Positions 35,012 through 43,884 of a stretch of DNA of 64,000 bases are shown one piece after another. Origin of the DNA: Pseudomonas resinovorans NBRC 106553 (lineage in GTDB: Bacteria; Pseudomonadota; Gammaproteobacteria; Pseudomonadales; Pseudomonadaceae); assembly GCF_000412695.1 (NCBI RefSeq), contig NC_021499.1, positions 3,906,001 to 3,970,000 of the forward strand, read 5' to 3'. Below the pieces are notes generated by a model. The model had not been told where the DNA came from. It worked only from the letters and a program-made list of their open reading frames with translations, and did no database searches. Both the position numbers and the translations under genes were made by a program. Numbering within the stretch: position 1 is the stretch's first letter; each line of letters begins with the position of its first letter.

Positions 35012-35287
35012 ATGAACACGATGTTTCTGCTCATGGCCCAGTACGGCGCCACCGCCATCGTTCCACTGGACCGGCTCTGCCAGGACTACTTCAGCCACCT
35101 GACGCCGGAGAAGTTCCAGCGCAAGGTGTTGTCGGGCGAGATTGATCTGCCGATCGTGCGCATGGAGGGGAGCCAGAAAACGGCCCGTGGGGTGCATGTG
35201 AGGGATTTAGCCGCGTACCTGGATGCGCGGCACCGCAAGGCGGTGGTGGAACAGGATAAGTTGATGGGGCGTATCAAAACCTCGTAA
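35012..35287 (+). CDS. prtN: PrtN-like pyocin activator protein
   Basis: This 91-residue protein has TMFLLMAQYGATAIVPLDRL then CQDYFSHLTPEKFQRKVLSG and LPIVRMEGSQKTARGVHVRD, the PrtN signature. ATG 35012 follows GGAG by seven bases; a longer frame from 34970 has no such site. PrtN activates pyocin genes in P. aeruginosa, and PrtN-like proteins are also common beside integrase genes in islands, where they may act as excision or element regulators. The latter fits here. Confidence 0.85.
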   Translation: MNTMFLLMAQYGATAIVPLDRLCQDYFSHLTPEKFQRKVLSGEIDLPIVRMEGSQKTARGVHVRDLAAYLDARHRKAVVEQDKLMGRIKTS

Positions 35288-35427
35288 ATGCTCGCCACTT
35301 ATCTGCCTGATGCAACCAATCATCCGCCATAACAAGTAGTTGCGCTGACTCTCAGCTAATCCATCTGATCTGTTTGACTGAAAATCACTATCACAGCGTT
35401 GTGGAAGCACTTAGCAGAGGAGGCTAT

Positions 35428-36483
35428 ATGGCATATTCAAATTTGCGCGCATTGAGTCCATTCAGAGTCGAACTCCACCAACTTATATCATCACCCCTCG
35501 CATCGAGCGGAAACACATCGGGGCACGAGGTTCTTCTTGAAGACCGACGCGCCGAAACCGTACCAGACGCAACAATTGAAAGGCTCAGCCTTATAATTGA
35601 GCAAGCATCAAACAACCTTCCACCCGGAGACAATGAAGACCCGGAAATAGCATTAAACAAACTTTACTCTATAGAGCATACACTCACCACCAACAATTTC
35701 GTCTGTTCCATCCCATGGTTTCTGGTTCCATCGCTAGCGCAAGGCTTAGAACTCAAGCCACTTCAGAACCAACAATTAATCTTCGCCGGAGAAAATCGAT
35801 ACCGTCGAGCACACATCGAAAAAAATATCAACCAAGATTTTTCACATGTCGACTGTGACCTGAGTAGCTTAGTCTATCTATCAATCTCTGAAACAATCGG
35901 ACTACCGATTTGCTTTGTTGAAGTGCCCGGCCACAATTTTATTCGCTGGAATTTCACAAACGGCAAATATATCAACTGGGACACCAACTTTGGATACAAC
36001 CGCTTCACGGACGATGAATACGCGAGAATGTATGGAGCCCAGAAGGAGCAGATAGACAATGGAACGTACCTCTCAAATATGACGAAAGCCAATGTACTTG
36101 GCTACTTTGGACTATGCAGAGGAGGAACTCTGGATAGCCAAGGAAAAATTGACGAAGCTATCAGTGAATACTATTTCGGACTAGAGAACTATCCCCAATC
36201 ACCCGTCCCCGGGAATGTTTTAGCCTGGAAATTTGTTAGCTCACGCAGAGCTCAGCAGATAATCACACCTAACCAAGCGCTAGAACTCTCTCGAAAAGCT
36301 TGCTCTATTTTCAGGTCAGCCGACAACCTGGACACGCTTGCATGTGTGCTGGCAGAACATGGTGAATTCGAAGAAGCGATAGCGATCGAAACAGAGGCAT
36401 ATCAACTCGACCCTAGGACCGAGTTCAAAGCCATGATAGATGCATTCAAGCTTGGTCAAACATGGTTAGATATAAATGGCTAA
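35428..36483 (+). CDS. Transglutaminase-like (SirB1-type) protein with TPR-like tail
   Basis: This 351-residue protein comes from a gene of visibly lower GC than its neighbours. Residues about 80-200 resemble a SirB1/transglutaminase-like fold: CDLSSLVYLSISETIGLP with Cys 143, VPGHNFIRWNF with His 169, and YINWDTNFGYN with Asp 185, a plausible Cys-His-Asp triad. Residues about 215-345 look like paired TPR helices (DEAISEYYFGLENYPQSPVP; EEAIAIETEAYQLDP). No signal or membrane segment. ATG 35428 follows GAGGAGG by four bases. It lies between prtN and the integrase, the usual place for island cargo such as defence genes. The function is unknown. Confidence 0.7.
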   Translation: MAYSNLRALSPFRVELHQLISSPLASSGNTSGHEVLLEDRRAETVPDATIERLSLIIEQASNNLPPGDNEDPEIALNKLYSIEHTLTTNNFVCSIPWFLVPSLAQGLELKPLQNQQLIFAGENRYRRAHIEKNINQDFSHVDCDLSSLVYLSISETIGLPICFVEVPGHNFIRWNFTNGKYINWDTNFGYNRFTDDEYARMYGAQKEQIDNGTYLSNMTKANVLGYFGLCRGGTLDSQGKIDEAISEYYFGLENYPQSPVPGNVLAWKFVSSRRAQQIITPNQALELSRKACSIFRSADNLDTLACVLAEHGEFEEAIAIETEAYQLDPRTEFKAMIDAFKLGQTWLDING

Positions 36484-36539
36484 TAGCTATTCTGATCGAC
36501 AACTGCCTATGCATACGAATCTCATGCATAGGCAGCACC

Positions 36540-37631
36540 TTATTTAGTAGCTTTATCCAACCAAACCCAGTTGGAGTATCGATCTCCTCTTCCCCTAAGA
36601 TGAGTGTACCTCCGCATCGAGTTCCAATCTCGATGCCCAGACACACTAGCCACCCTCGGAATATCCCAGTCCATTTCGAACAGTCGACTGACCCCCTCAT
36701 GGCGAAGGTCATGAAAGCGCAGGTCCGCGATTTCCAGAAACTTGCAGGCCTTGGTGAAGGACGCCGAGATGGATTCGGCGTTGTACGGGAAAATCTCCGG
36801 GCGGCTCCTGGGCATGCTCTGCAGAATGGCCCAGGCCTCATCCGGCAAATGACACCAGATGTCGTTGCCGATCTTCTGCCCCGGGTTCTTCATGTCCCGC
36901 ACCAGCACCGCCTGGCGCTGCTCGTCCAGGTCATCCCAGCGAATCCGCGTGATCTCTTCCTGCCGGCGGGTGGAAAAGATGGCGAACGCGACGACCTTGG
37001 GCATGTTGATGAAGCTTGGCCGGCGCTGCTGCATCTCGAAGAAGTGTTCGAGGAGCTTGTCGAGCTCGGCCATGACCGGCCGGCGATCGCGTTCCTTGCT
37101 CTTGCTGATCAGCCCCAGTTTCTTGAGCACTATCCGCGCATCAGGCATCGCGGACGGGTCGATCTCGTAGCCCCAGGCCGGCCTGGCGATGGAGAGCACG
37201 GCGCCAAGGTGGGACAGGTCGTTGCCGATCGTCTGCGCCTGAACCTTGCCGCCCTCCTCGCTCATACGCCATTGCGCGTACTCGACCAGCCGCTGGCTGT
37301 TCAGGTCGCTATCGGCAATCTCGCCAAGCCAGGTCTCGCTGATGGCCTTTAGGGTCGCACGCTTGGTCTTGCCCAGTGGCCGGACCCGCTCGTACTCGTC
37401 CAGGTACTGCTCGATGATCTTCCTGATCGTCACGCCCTTGCGCTTGGTCCGCTCGATAGCACCAGGCTCAGCCAGCTCCGTCTCTCGTCGCCGCAACCAG
37501 GCACGGGCCGTCTGCTTCCGGTCGAAGGTTTGGCTTTCCTGATACAATTTCGCGCCATCGCGCATGATCCGGATCTGCGCGGTATACCCGATGGAGCCGT
37601 CCTTGCGTCGGCGAGAAGTAATCGTCCCCAT
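36540..37631 (-). CDS. int: Tyrosine recombinase/integrase adjacent to dusA
   Basis: This 363-residue phage-type integrase has the N-terminal arm MGTITSRRRKDGSIGYTAQI and a SAM-like core. The catalytic residues are in FAIFSTRRQEEITRIRW (Arg), RFHDLRHEG (HxxR) and SGHRDWNSMRRYTHL (His and Tyr nucleophile). All key residues are present, so it is probably active. Its start lies about 100 bases from dusA and points towards it, the arrangement of dusA-associated integrative elements, which insert at the 5' end of dusA. Confidence 0.92.
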   Translation of the reverse strand: MGTITSRRRKDGSIGYTAQIRIMRDGAKLYQESQTFDRKQTARAWLRRRETELAEPGAIERTKRKGVTIRKIIEQYLDEYERVRPLGKTKRATLKAISETWLGEIADSDLNSQRLVEYAQWRMSEEGGKVQAQTIGNDLSHLGAVLSIARPAWGYEIDPSAMPDARIVLKKLGLISKSKERDRRPVMAELDKLLEHFFEMQQRRPSFINMPKVVAFAIFSTRRQEEITRIRWDDLDEQRQAVLVRDMKNPGQKIGNDIWCHLPDEAWAILQSMPRSRPEIFPYNAESISASFTKACKFLEIADLRFHDLRHEGVSRLFEMDWDIPRVASVSGHRDWNSMRRYTHLRGRGDRYSNWVWLDKATK

Positions 37632-37733
37632 TTCGATTTGCTACATGGCCCAAACCAGTTGCTACAGCGTAGCAACGGACCTGCAGAAATAATCGAAAAC
37701 GGCCCCGAAGTAGCAAAAATCAGACGTTTCCGA

Positions 37734-38744
37734 ATGACCGCCTTACACGCCTCAACGCCAGCAACCACGCGCCCAGCCCTGTCCCGCCGCTTCTCCGTGG
37801 CGCCGATGATGGATTGGACCGATCGCCACTGCCGCTTCTTCCTGCGCCAGCTCTCGCGCCATGCCTTGTTGTACACGGAGATGGTGACCACCGGGGCGCT
37901 GTTGAATGGCGACCACGAGCGCTTCCTGCGTCACGACGAGGCGGAATATCCGTTGGCGCTGCAGTTGGGCGGGAGTGTGCCGGCGGATCTGGCGGCCTGC
38001 GCGAGGATGGCCGAGGACGCGGGCTACGACGAGGTGAACCTGAACGTCGGCTGCCCCAGCGACCGGGTGCAGAACAACATGATCGGCGCCTGCCTGATGG
38101 GCCATCCGGCGCTGGTGGCCGATTGCGTCAAGGCGATGCTGGATGCGGTGGATATCCCGGTGACGGTGAAGCATCGGATCGGCATCAACGGTCGGGACAG
38201 CTACGAGGAGCTCTGCGATTTCGTCGGGCAGGTCCGTGACGCCGGCTGCCGCAGCTTCACTGTGCATGCGCGCATCGCCATCCTCGAAGGCCTGTCACCC
38301 AAGGAGAACCGCGAAGTCCCGCCGCTGCGCTATGAGGTGGCGGCGCAGCTCAAGCGCGACTTCCCGGAGCTGGAAATCATCCTCAACGGGGGTATCAAGA
38401 CCCTAGACGAGTGCCGGCTGCACCTCGAGACCTTCGATGGCGTGATGCTGGGCCGCGAGGCCTATCACAACCCCTACCTGCTGGCCGAAGTGGATGCCGC
38501 GCTGTTTGCCGGCACTGGCCCGCAGATCAGCCGCACCGAGGCCCTGGCTGCCATGCGGCCCTACATTGAGCGGCATATTCGGAACGGCGGGCAGATGCAT
38601 CACATTACCCGCCATGTCCTCGGCCTGGCCCAGGGATTCCCGGGCGCAAGGCGCTTCCGCCAGTTGTTGTCGGTCGACGTGCACAAGACCGCCGACCCAC
38701 TGGCACTGCTGGATCAGGCCGCCGAGTTGCTGCGCGGCCGCTGA
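37734..38744 (+). CDS. dusA: tRNA-dihydrouridine synthase A
   Basis: This 336-residue flavoenzyme has FSVAPMMDWTDRHCRFFLRQ at the start. VNLNVGCPSDRVQNNMIGAC carries the catalytic Cys, VKHRIGINGRDSYEEL the substrate region, and LNGGIKTLDECRLHLETFDG the FMN-binding part. It reduces uridines 20 and 20a in tRNA. ATG 37734 is used; a longer frame is only spurious extension. The 5' end, with APMMDWTD, is the usual attachment site of dusA-targeting elements, consistent with the integrase beside it. It ends 31 bases inside the convergent fur-like gene. Confidence 0.95.
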   Translation: MTALHASTPATTRPALSRRFSVAPMMDWTDRHCRFFLRQLSRHALLYTEMVTTGALLNGDHERFLRHDEAEYPLALQLGGSVPADLAACARMAEDAGYDEVNLNVGCPSDRVQNNMIGACLMGHPALVADCVKAMLDAVDIPVTVKHRIGINGRDSYEELCDFVGQVRDAGCRSFTVHARIAILEGLSPKENREVPPLRYEVAAQLKRDFPELEIILNGGIKTLDECRLHLETFDGVMLGREAYHNPYLLAEVDAALFAGTGPQISRTEALAAMRPYIERHIRNGGQMHHITRHVLGLAQGFPGARRFRQLLSVDVHKTADPLALLDQAAELLRGR

Positions 38745-39100
38745 TCGCGAATGGACGCTTCCCAGGACGGCGCCAGGCAATAGCGGCTGCCGCCCAGGGC
38801 GACCACCAGACCACTGTCAACCATTCGTCCCAGTACCTGGCGCACGCTGACCAGCGACAGCGGCTCGCCCGCTTCCACCAGGCGCTCGTGGAGCGTGCGG
38901 CTGGGGATGTCGCAGCCTTCCAGGGAAGACTGGCAGAGTATCTCCAGCACCTTCAGGCGCGGCATGCTGGTCTTCAAGCCGGCTTGCTGCAGCATCTGCC
39001 GCAGCAGGCGATGCTCCAGCGTCGGCACGCCCTGTTCGACCTTCAGGCCAATGGGCTGCGGGATGACCCGTTTGGCCCGGGGCATGACATGTACTCGCAT
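38714..39100 (-). CDS. Fur-family DNA-binding domain protein
   Basis: This 128-residue protein has QAGLKTSMPRLKVLEILCQS and GEPLSLVSVRQVLGRMVDSG, which match the winged-helix half of Fur proteins. The metal-binding dimerisation half with its His/Cys cluster is absent. ATG 39100 follows AGGAG by six bases. A similar short Fur-like regulator occurs in P. aeruginosa, but equivalence is not proven. It is convergent with dusA, with a 31-base overlap. Confidence 0.7.
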   Translation of the reverse strand: MRVHVMPRAKRVIPQPIGLKVEQGVPTLEHRLLRQMLQQAGLKTSMPRLKVLEILCQSSLEGCDIPSRTLHERLVEAGEPLSLVSVRQVLGRMVDSGLVVALGGSRYCLAPSWEASIRDQRPRSNSAA

Positions 39101-39383
39101 CAGGGTCTCCTTGTTGATCACCGGCTCGCGGCGGGCAAGCCTTCAGCCGCATCTCCTGGCGGCCTGTTCCCCGATCATTCGGGTTCTTATAGGAATAGAC
39201 GTACGAGCCCGAGAAAACCGCAATAAAAGTGTGAATTTTTTTCCGCTGCGGAACCCGGCGCCCCCTTTTCCGGGTCTGTTGTGATGGGCAGGTCGATGGC
39301 CTGCGAAAAAGCCCTTACGCGCCCGTTGAGCGGCTCCTGCTGCTCGGGTAAGGTCAGTTCATCCGCAACGACAAGGTTTCGCC

Positions 39384-40310
39384 ATGACCTCCAAGCTGGA
39401 CCAACTCAAGCAGTACACCACCGTCGTCGCCGACACCGGTGACCTGGACGCGATAGCCCGCCTGAAACCGGTCGACGCCACCACCAACCCTTCCCTGCTG
39501 CTCAAGGCAGCCGCGATGCCGCGTTACGCCGAGCTGCTGGACAGCGCCGTGGCCGGCGCGGGCGGCGACCTGGGGCTGGCTTGTGACCGTTTCGGGGTGG
39601 CCGTTGGCCAGGAGATCCTCAAGGTGATCCCAGGCCGCATCTCCACCGAGGTGGATGCGCGCCTGTCCTTCGATACCGACAGCACCCTGCGCCGCGCCGA
39701 ACGCCTCATGGGGCTCTACGAGGAGGCCGGCATCGGCCGTGAACGCGTGCTGATCAAGATCGCCTCCACCTGGGAAGGCATCCGCGCCGCCGAGAAGCTG
39801 GAGCGCATGGGTATCCAGACCAACCTGACGCTGTTGTTCAACTTCGCCCAGGCAGCTGCCTGCGCCGATGCCGGAGTGTTCCTGATCTCCCCCTTCGTCG
39901 GGCGCATCTACGACTGGTACAAGAAAGCAGAAGGCCGTGACTTCACCGGTAGCGAAGATCCGGGCGTGCAATCCGTCTCGCGCATCTACCGCTACTACAA
40001 GGCCAATGGCTACCGGACCGTGGTGATGGGCGCGAGCTTCCGCAACCTCGGCCAGATCGAGGCGCTCGCCGGCTGCGACCGCCTGACCATCAGCCCCGAG
40101 CTGCTGCAGAAGCTGGCGGACGACCAGGCGCCACTGCAACGCAACCTGGCTCCCGGCAATGAAGCCGAAGCCCGTACGGTGCTGGACGAGACAGCCTTCC
40201 GCTGGCAGCTGAACGAAGACCCCATGGCCACCGAGAAGCTGGCCGAAGGCATCCGCCTGTTCGCCCGTGACCAGGAGAAGCTGGAAGCCCTGCTCGCCTC
40301 TCGCCGCTGA
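39384..40310 (+). CDS. tal: Transaldolase
   Basis: This 308-residue transaldolase (class I) has [13 protein letters not shown] near residue 30, [20 protein letters not shown] with the Schiff-base Lys, and [20 protein letters not shown] then [14 protein letters not shown]. It moves three-carbon units in the pentose phosphate pathway. A strong hairpin terminator follows directly. Its place near dusA and rssC matches the P. aeruginosa order. Confidence 0.95.
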   Translation: MTSKLDQLKQYTTVVADTGDLDAIARLKPVDATTNPSLLLKAAAMPRYAELLDSAVAGAGGDLGLACDRFGVAVGQEILKVIPGRISTEVDARLSFDTDSTLRRAERLMGLYEEAGIGRERVLIKIASTWEGIRAAEKLERMGIQTNLTLLFNFAQAAACADAGVFLISPFVGRIYDWYKKAEGRDFTGSEDPGVQSVSRIYRYYKANGYRTVVMGASFRNLGQIEALAGCDRLTISPELLQKLADDQAPLQRNLAPGNEAEARTVLDETAFRWQLNEDPMATEKLAEGIRLFARDQEKLEALLASRR

Positions 40311-40318
40311 AAACGACA

Positions 40319-40353
40319 ACGCGTGCAGCCCTTCGGGTTGCACGCGTTTTTTA
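40319..40353 (+). terminator. Rho-independent terminator after tal
   Basis: GCGTGCAGCCC and GGTTGCACGC form a stem with a TTCG loop (40321-40346), followed by a run of six T. It lies 10 bases after the tal stop and probably also serves the convergent rssC transcript. Confidence 0.9.
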
Positions 40354-40374
40354 TTGGCGGGAAGAAACGGCGGA

Positions 40375-40857
40375 TCAGCTGCGCTCGAGGGCGCTGACCA
40401 GGTCGTGGAAGGCTTCGCGGTTGGACTCGTTGAGCCCCATGAGGATGCGGTGGGCTTCCAGCACCTTGGTGCGGACCACGTCCTCCGTCTGGTCCTGCGG
40501 CGGCAGGTCTTCCAGGCACTCAGGGCAAGGCACCGGCGTCCCGACGATGTTGAACACCTGGTCGAATCCCATCGACTGCAGCAGTCGCGTGATATCGGGA
40601 TGGGTGGTCACTACGGTGGGCAACAGGCCGATTTTCTGCCGCGAGAGGATCGACAGCTTGGCCAGCAGGCCGAGGGTGGTGCTGTCGATGCTCTGGGTTT
40701 CGGTCAGGTCTATCACGATCGCCGAGAAATTAAGCGCCGAGAAGATCTTTTCAATGGTCGCATCCAGGGCCGAACACAGGGTCAGACGAATTTCTCCGAC
40801 GAACTTCAGGACGAATGTCCCATCCTGCTCGGCAAACTGGATTTTACCGGTACTCAT
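40375..40857 (-). CDS. rssC: STAS-domain anti-sigma factor antagonist
   Basis: This 160-residue protein has an N-terminal STAS domain (KFVGEIRLTLCSALDATIEK, IVIDLTETQSIDSTTLGLLA). The Ser in DST is the likely phosphorylation site. A C-terminal extension holds CPECLEDLPPQDQTED. The start overlaps the stop of the PP2C response regulator by four bases. The pair matches RssB/RssC of P. aeruginosa, a partner-switching pathway linked to the stationary-phase sigma factor and swarming. Confidence 0.85.
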   Translation of the reverse strand: MSTGKIQFAEQDGTFVLKFVGEIRLTLCSALDATIEKIFSALNFSAIVIDLTETQSIDSTTLGLLAKLSILSRQKIGLLPTVVTTHPDITRLLQSMGFDQVFNIVGTPVPCPECLEDLPPQDQTEDVVRTKVLEAHRILMGLNESNREAFHDLVSALERS

Positions 40858-42038
40858 GCAAGGTTCCTGCTCAACACCAGCAAGGCGATATCATCCGGCA
40901 TCTCGCCCAGGCTGGCCAGTCCAAATACTCGTCGCAAGCCATCCAGACTGCCACCCGCCTCGCACACCATTTCCGGCAGCGCGGCTTCCTTATCTTTGAG
41001 GGTATCGCCGGGCAAAAGGTCCAGGATACCGTCGGAGAGCAAGGTGAGGCTGAATGACGACGGCAGATCGATCATGCGGTCATCATAGCTCGCCTCTTCG
41101 AACAACCCCACCGGCAGGCCCTTGCCGGTCAGGTAGGAGGCTTTGCCCTCGCTATAGAGCACCGGCAAGGGCAGATGCCCGCCGATGCTGTAGGTCAGCT
41201 TGCCGCTTTCCTCGTCTATCACCCCGCCCAGCATGGTCACGTGCTTGCCCAGCTTGCAGTTGATCAGGCCCCGGTTGATGTGCCCCAGCACCTCGGAAGG
41301 CTTGAACTCGGGGAGCAGGCCGTTTCGCCGGGACTCGTAGAGCAGCCGCGTGGTCATGAACTTGAGCAGCACGGTGACGAAGGCCGAAGACGCGCCATGG
41401 CCGGAAACGTCGGCCAGGTAGAAGGCGACTCGACGCTCGTCCACACGGAAGTAGTCGACGAAGTCACCCGAGAGGTACAGCGACGGGATGATCTGGTGGG
41501 CGAAACGCAAGCCGTCCACTTCCCAGGGCGTCACCGGCAGCATGTTCATCTGCACCTGGCGCCCGGCGTTCTGGTCCTCCTGCAGCAGGTGCAGGCTGGC
41601 TTGCAGCTCGCGATTGGCGGCCTCGAGCTTCTCGCGGTAGCGGCGGTTCTCGACACGCAGGGCGGCGCGATCGAGGGCACGGCGCACCGAGTGCTCGAGA
41701 ACGGCAAGGTCTTCCAGCGGTTTGATCAGGTAATCCGCGGCGCCCAGGCGCAGGGCTTCGACCGCGTCGTTCATGACGCCGGCGCCGGAGACCACTATTA
41801 CCGGGGTTTCTGCTTCCAGCTCGGAGATGCGGCGGATCAGTTCCAGGCCATCGACCTGAGGCATGCGCAGGTCGCAGATCACCAGATCCGGACGGTCCTG
41901 CTCGAAAACCTGCAGCCCTTGCAGGCCGTTGCTGGCCTGCCGAACGCTGAATCCACTGTCTTCCAGATAGGCCGCGAGGCTTGCGCGTACTACCTCGTCG
42001 TCATCAATTATCAGCAGCTTGGCACTGGGATTGTGCAT
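40854..42038 (-). CDS. rssB: Response regulator with PP2C-type phosphatase domain
   Basis: This 394-residue protein has an N-terminal receiver domain (AKLLIIDDDEVVRASLAAYL, Asp in VICDLRMPQVDG, Lys in YLIKPLED). A coiled linker (ENRRYREKLEAANREL) leads to a SpoIIE/PP2C domain (SLYLSGDFVDYFRVDERRVA, FYLADVSGHGASSAFV, LTLLSDGILDLL). Phosphorylation would switch the phosphatase acting on the STAS protein RssC. ATG 42038 is chosen; TTG 42053 is the longer alternative. It overlaps rssC by four bases. Confidence 0.9.
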   Translation of the reverse strand: MHNPSAKLLIIDDDEVVRASLAAYLEDSGFSVRQASNGLQGLQVFEQDRPDLVICDLRMPQVDGLELIRRISELEAETPVIVVSGAGVMNDAVEALRLGAADYLIKPLEDLAVLEHSVRRALDRAALRVENRRYREKLEAANRELQASLHLLQEDQNAGRQVQMNMLPVTPWEVDGLRFAHQIIPSLYLSGDFVDYFRVDERRVAFYLADVSGHGASSAFVTVLLKFMTTRLLYESRRNGLLPEFKPSEVLGHINRGLINCKLGKHVTMLGGVIDEESGKLTYSIGGHLPLPVLYSEGKASYLTGKGLPVGLFEEASYDDRMIDLPSSFSLTLLSDGILDLLPGDTLKDKEAALPEMVCEAGGSLDGLRRVFGLASLGEMPDDIALLVLSRNLA

Positions 42039-42254
42039 GGAGTATCCAGGCAAACGGCGCCAGGGATGGGTTGTTGTAGCACCCGACCTAAGGCCCGAGC
42101 ACGAGTACGGGGGTTCGCGTTACGGCGCAGACGGTACTCCCATCCGCAGGGCGATTCAAGCTCGCGCCGCGAGTTGGGCGTTGTCTTTACACCAGAAATC
42201 GCCGGAAGTTATAAGGGGTTCGCTCCCACTCCACGACCACAAGAGGATTTGCGC

Positions 42255-42554
42255 GTGAGCCTGGACGACCGCAACTACAGCGAGAAGCGTGATTTCATCA
42301 GGATGCAGTTGCAAACCCGGGCCATCCTGGAGCACGCCGGCCGGCAATACCCCGCCCTTTGCCTGGACCTCTCCAGCAGCGGCATGCAGCTCGAAGTGGA
42401 GGTCGCGCTGGCGGTTGGCGACCGTGTCCGTGTGCTGATTCCCTCCGAACACAGCGCCCTGTCGGGCCTGGAAGCCGAGGCCGAGGTGGTTCGGATCGGC
42501 CGGAACGCCGAGGGCGTCCATAGCCTTGGACTGGCCATCATCGACCTGCGCTAG
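42255..42554 (+). CDS. PilZ-domain protein
   Basis: This 99-residue protein starts at GTG with AGAGG upstream. It has EKRDFIRMQLQTRAILEHAG with an RxxxR-like c-di-GMP contact, then LDLSSSGMQLEVE with the [D/N]xSxxG motif. It therefore probably binds cyclic-di-GMP as a small adaptor. It is divergent from rssB, and a bidirectional terminator follows. Confidence 0.88.
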   Translation: MSLDDRNYSEKRDFIRMQLQTRAILEHAGRQYPALCLDLSSSGMQLEVEVALAVGDRVRVLIPSEHSALSGLEAEAEVVRIGRNAEGVHSLGLAIIDLR

Positions 42555-42572
42555 CGGCAAGGTCTGGTAACG

Positions 42573-42602
42573 AAAAAGGCGACCCTCGAGGTCGCCTTTT
42601 TT
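42573..42602. terminator. Bidirectional terminator between the PilZ gene and mlaA
   Basis: AAAAAGGCGACC and GGTCGCCTTTTTT pair as a 12-base stem around CTCGA. A-run and T-run on the two sides allow termination from both strands; the genes are convergent. Confidence 0.9.
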
Positions 42603-42615
42603 CTGCCGCCAGGGC

Positions 42616-43317
42616 CTAGAAGTCGTCTTCGACCTCACCGTCCCTCACGCGGAACTCGCGGTTCTGCAGGAAGGCGTTGCGGATGAAGATGTACCGGTCA
42701 CCGGTGATCAGCTTCTCGGCCGAGAGCAGGCTGGCGCGGGTTTGTATCACATCCACCGCGAAGGTCACGTTGCGGGTCGGCACGTGATCGATGTAGCGGT
42801 ACGGGCCGACGAAGCTGTCCGGGAACTTCGCGGGGGCATCGCGCACGGTGCTCGGGCCGAAGAACGGCAGCACCAGATAGGGACCGCTGCTCACACCCCA
42901 GGCACCCAGGGTCTGGCCGAAGTCCTCGTCGTTGCGCGACAGCCCCATGGGGGTCGCCACATCGAAGAAGCCGAGCAGGCCGAAGGTGGTGTTGAAGATC
43001 AGGCGACCGGTGTCGACGCCGGCATCGTGGAACTTGGCCTGGAGCAGGTCGTTGGCCAGGTTGCGCACGTCACCTACGTTGTTGAACACGTTGTGGACGC
43101 CGTCCTCGACGATCTGCGGGGTCACCGCCTGGTAGCCCTGGGCGATGGGCTTCAGGGCCCAGGTATCGAGGGTGTCGTTGAAGCGGAAGATCGCACGGTT
43201 GAAGCCCTCCCATGGGTCCTCGTCCGCGGCGTTCGCAGCGACGGGGACTACCGCCAGGGTAAGGCAGGCCAGAACGAGGCCCAGACGATCGATCCATCGC
43301 GCACCGATCAGTTGCAT
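42616..43317 (-). CDS. mlaA: MlaA/VacJ outer-membrane lipid-asymmetry protein
   Basis: This protein of about 233 residues has a signal peptide (LGLVLACLTLAVVPVAANAA). The MlaA domain follows: DPWEGFNRAIFRFNDTLDTW, LLGFFDVATPMGLSRNDEDF, GPYLVLPFFGPSTVRDA. No lipobox Cys is seen, as in Pseudomonas VacJ. It removes misplaced phospholipids from the outer leaflet with the Mla system. ATG 43317 follows GGAGA. Confidence 0.92.
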   Translation of the reverse strand: MQLIGARWIDRLGLVLACLTLAVVPVAANAADEDPWEGFNRAIFRFNDTLDTWALKPIAQGYQAVTPQIVEDGVHNVFNNVGDVRNLANDLLQAKFHDAGVDTGRLIFNTTFGLLGFFDVATPMGLSRNDEDFGQTLGAWGVSSGPYLVLPFFGPSTVRDAPAKFPDSFVGPYRYIDHVPTRNVTFAVDVIQTRASLLSAEKLITGDRYIFIRNAFLQNREFRVRDGEVEDDF

Positions 43318-43418
43318 TGCAGACTCTCCTTGAGAAACGTAGTGTGGCGGCCCGCCGCCGTCGAAGGCGCGGAGTATAAGGCCATCGCCCCTTCCGGGGA
43401 GCATAGCGGACAGTCGGA

Positions 43419-43838
43419 ATGACGAAAAATACCTTGCTACATGTTGCCCACATCCCCGTGCGCTGGGGTGATATGGACAGCTACGGCCACGTCAACAACA
43501 CCCTCTACATCCAGTACCTGGAAGAGGCGCGGGTCGCCTGGTTCGAGCGGCTCGGCATCGCCATGAACAACGTGCCCCAGGGGCCGGTTGTGCTGCAGAC
43601 CCTGCATACCTACCTCAAGCCCGTCGTGCATCCGGCCACCGTGGTCATCGAACTCCACGCCGGCGCCGTCGGCAACAGCAGCCTGGTGGTGGAACACCGC
43701 CTGAGCACCCTGGAAGACCCACGCACCCTCTACGGGGAAGGCCACTGCAAACTGGTCTGGATCGACCACGGCACCGACAAGTCCGTCCCGGTGCCCGACG
43801 ACCTGCGCCTGGCCATGGGTGCCGGCAAGCGCTCGTAA
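43419..43838 (+). CDS. 4-hydroxybenzoyl-CoA-type thioesterase
   Basis: This 139-residue hotdog-fold enzyme has VRWGDMDSYGHVNNTLYIQY, with the catalytic Asp of the 4HBT family. LEEARVAWFERLGI and LVVEHRLSTLEDPRTLYGEG follow. It hydrolyses acyl-CoA of unknown chain length. It is divergent from mlaA, 102 bases apart, as in P. aeruginosa. Confidence 0.88.
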   Translation: MTKNTLLHVAHIPVRWGDMDSYGHVNNTLYIQYLEEARVAWFERLGIAMNNVPQGPVVLQTLHTYLKPVVHPATVVIELHAGAVGNSSLVVEHRLSTLEDPRTLYGEGHCKLVWIDHGTDKSVPVPDDLRLAMGAGKRS

Positions 43839-43884
43839 CCTGGCTGTCATGCCCCGCCGTTAGTCTGCGTCGGACCTCGTCAGG

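Noticed and set aside
41175..42554. 459-codon plus-strand frame running into the PilZ gene
   Set aside because: Most of it is the antisense of rssB; only the last 99 codons from GTG 42255 match a protein family.
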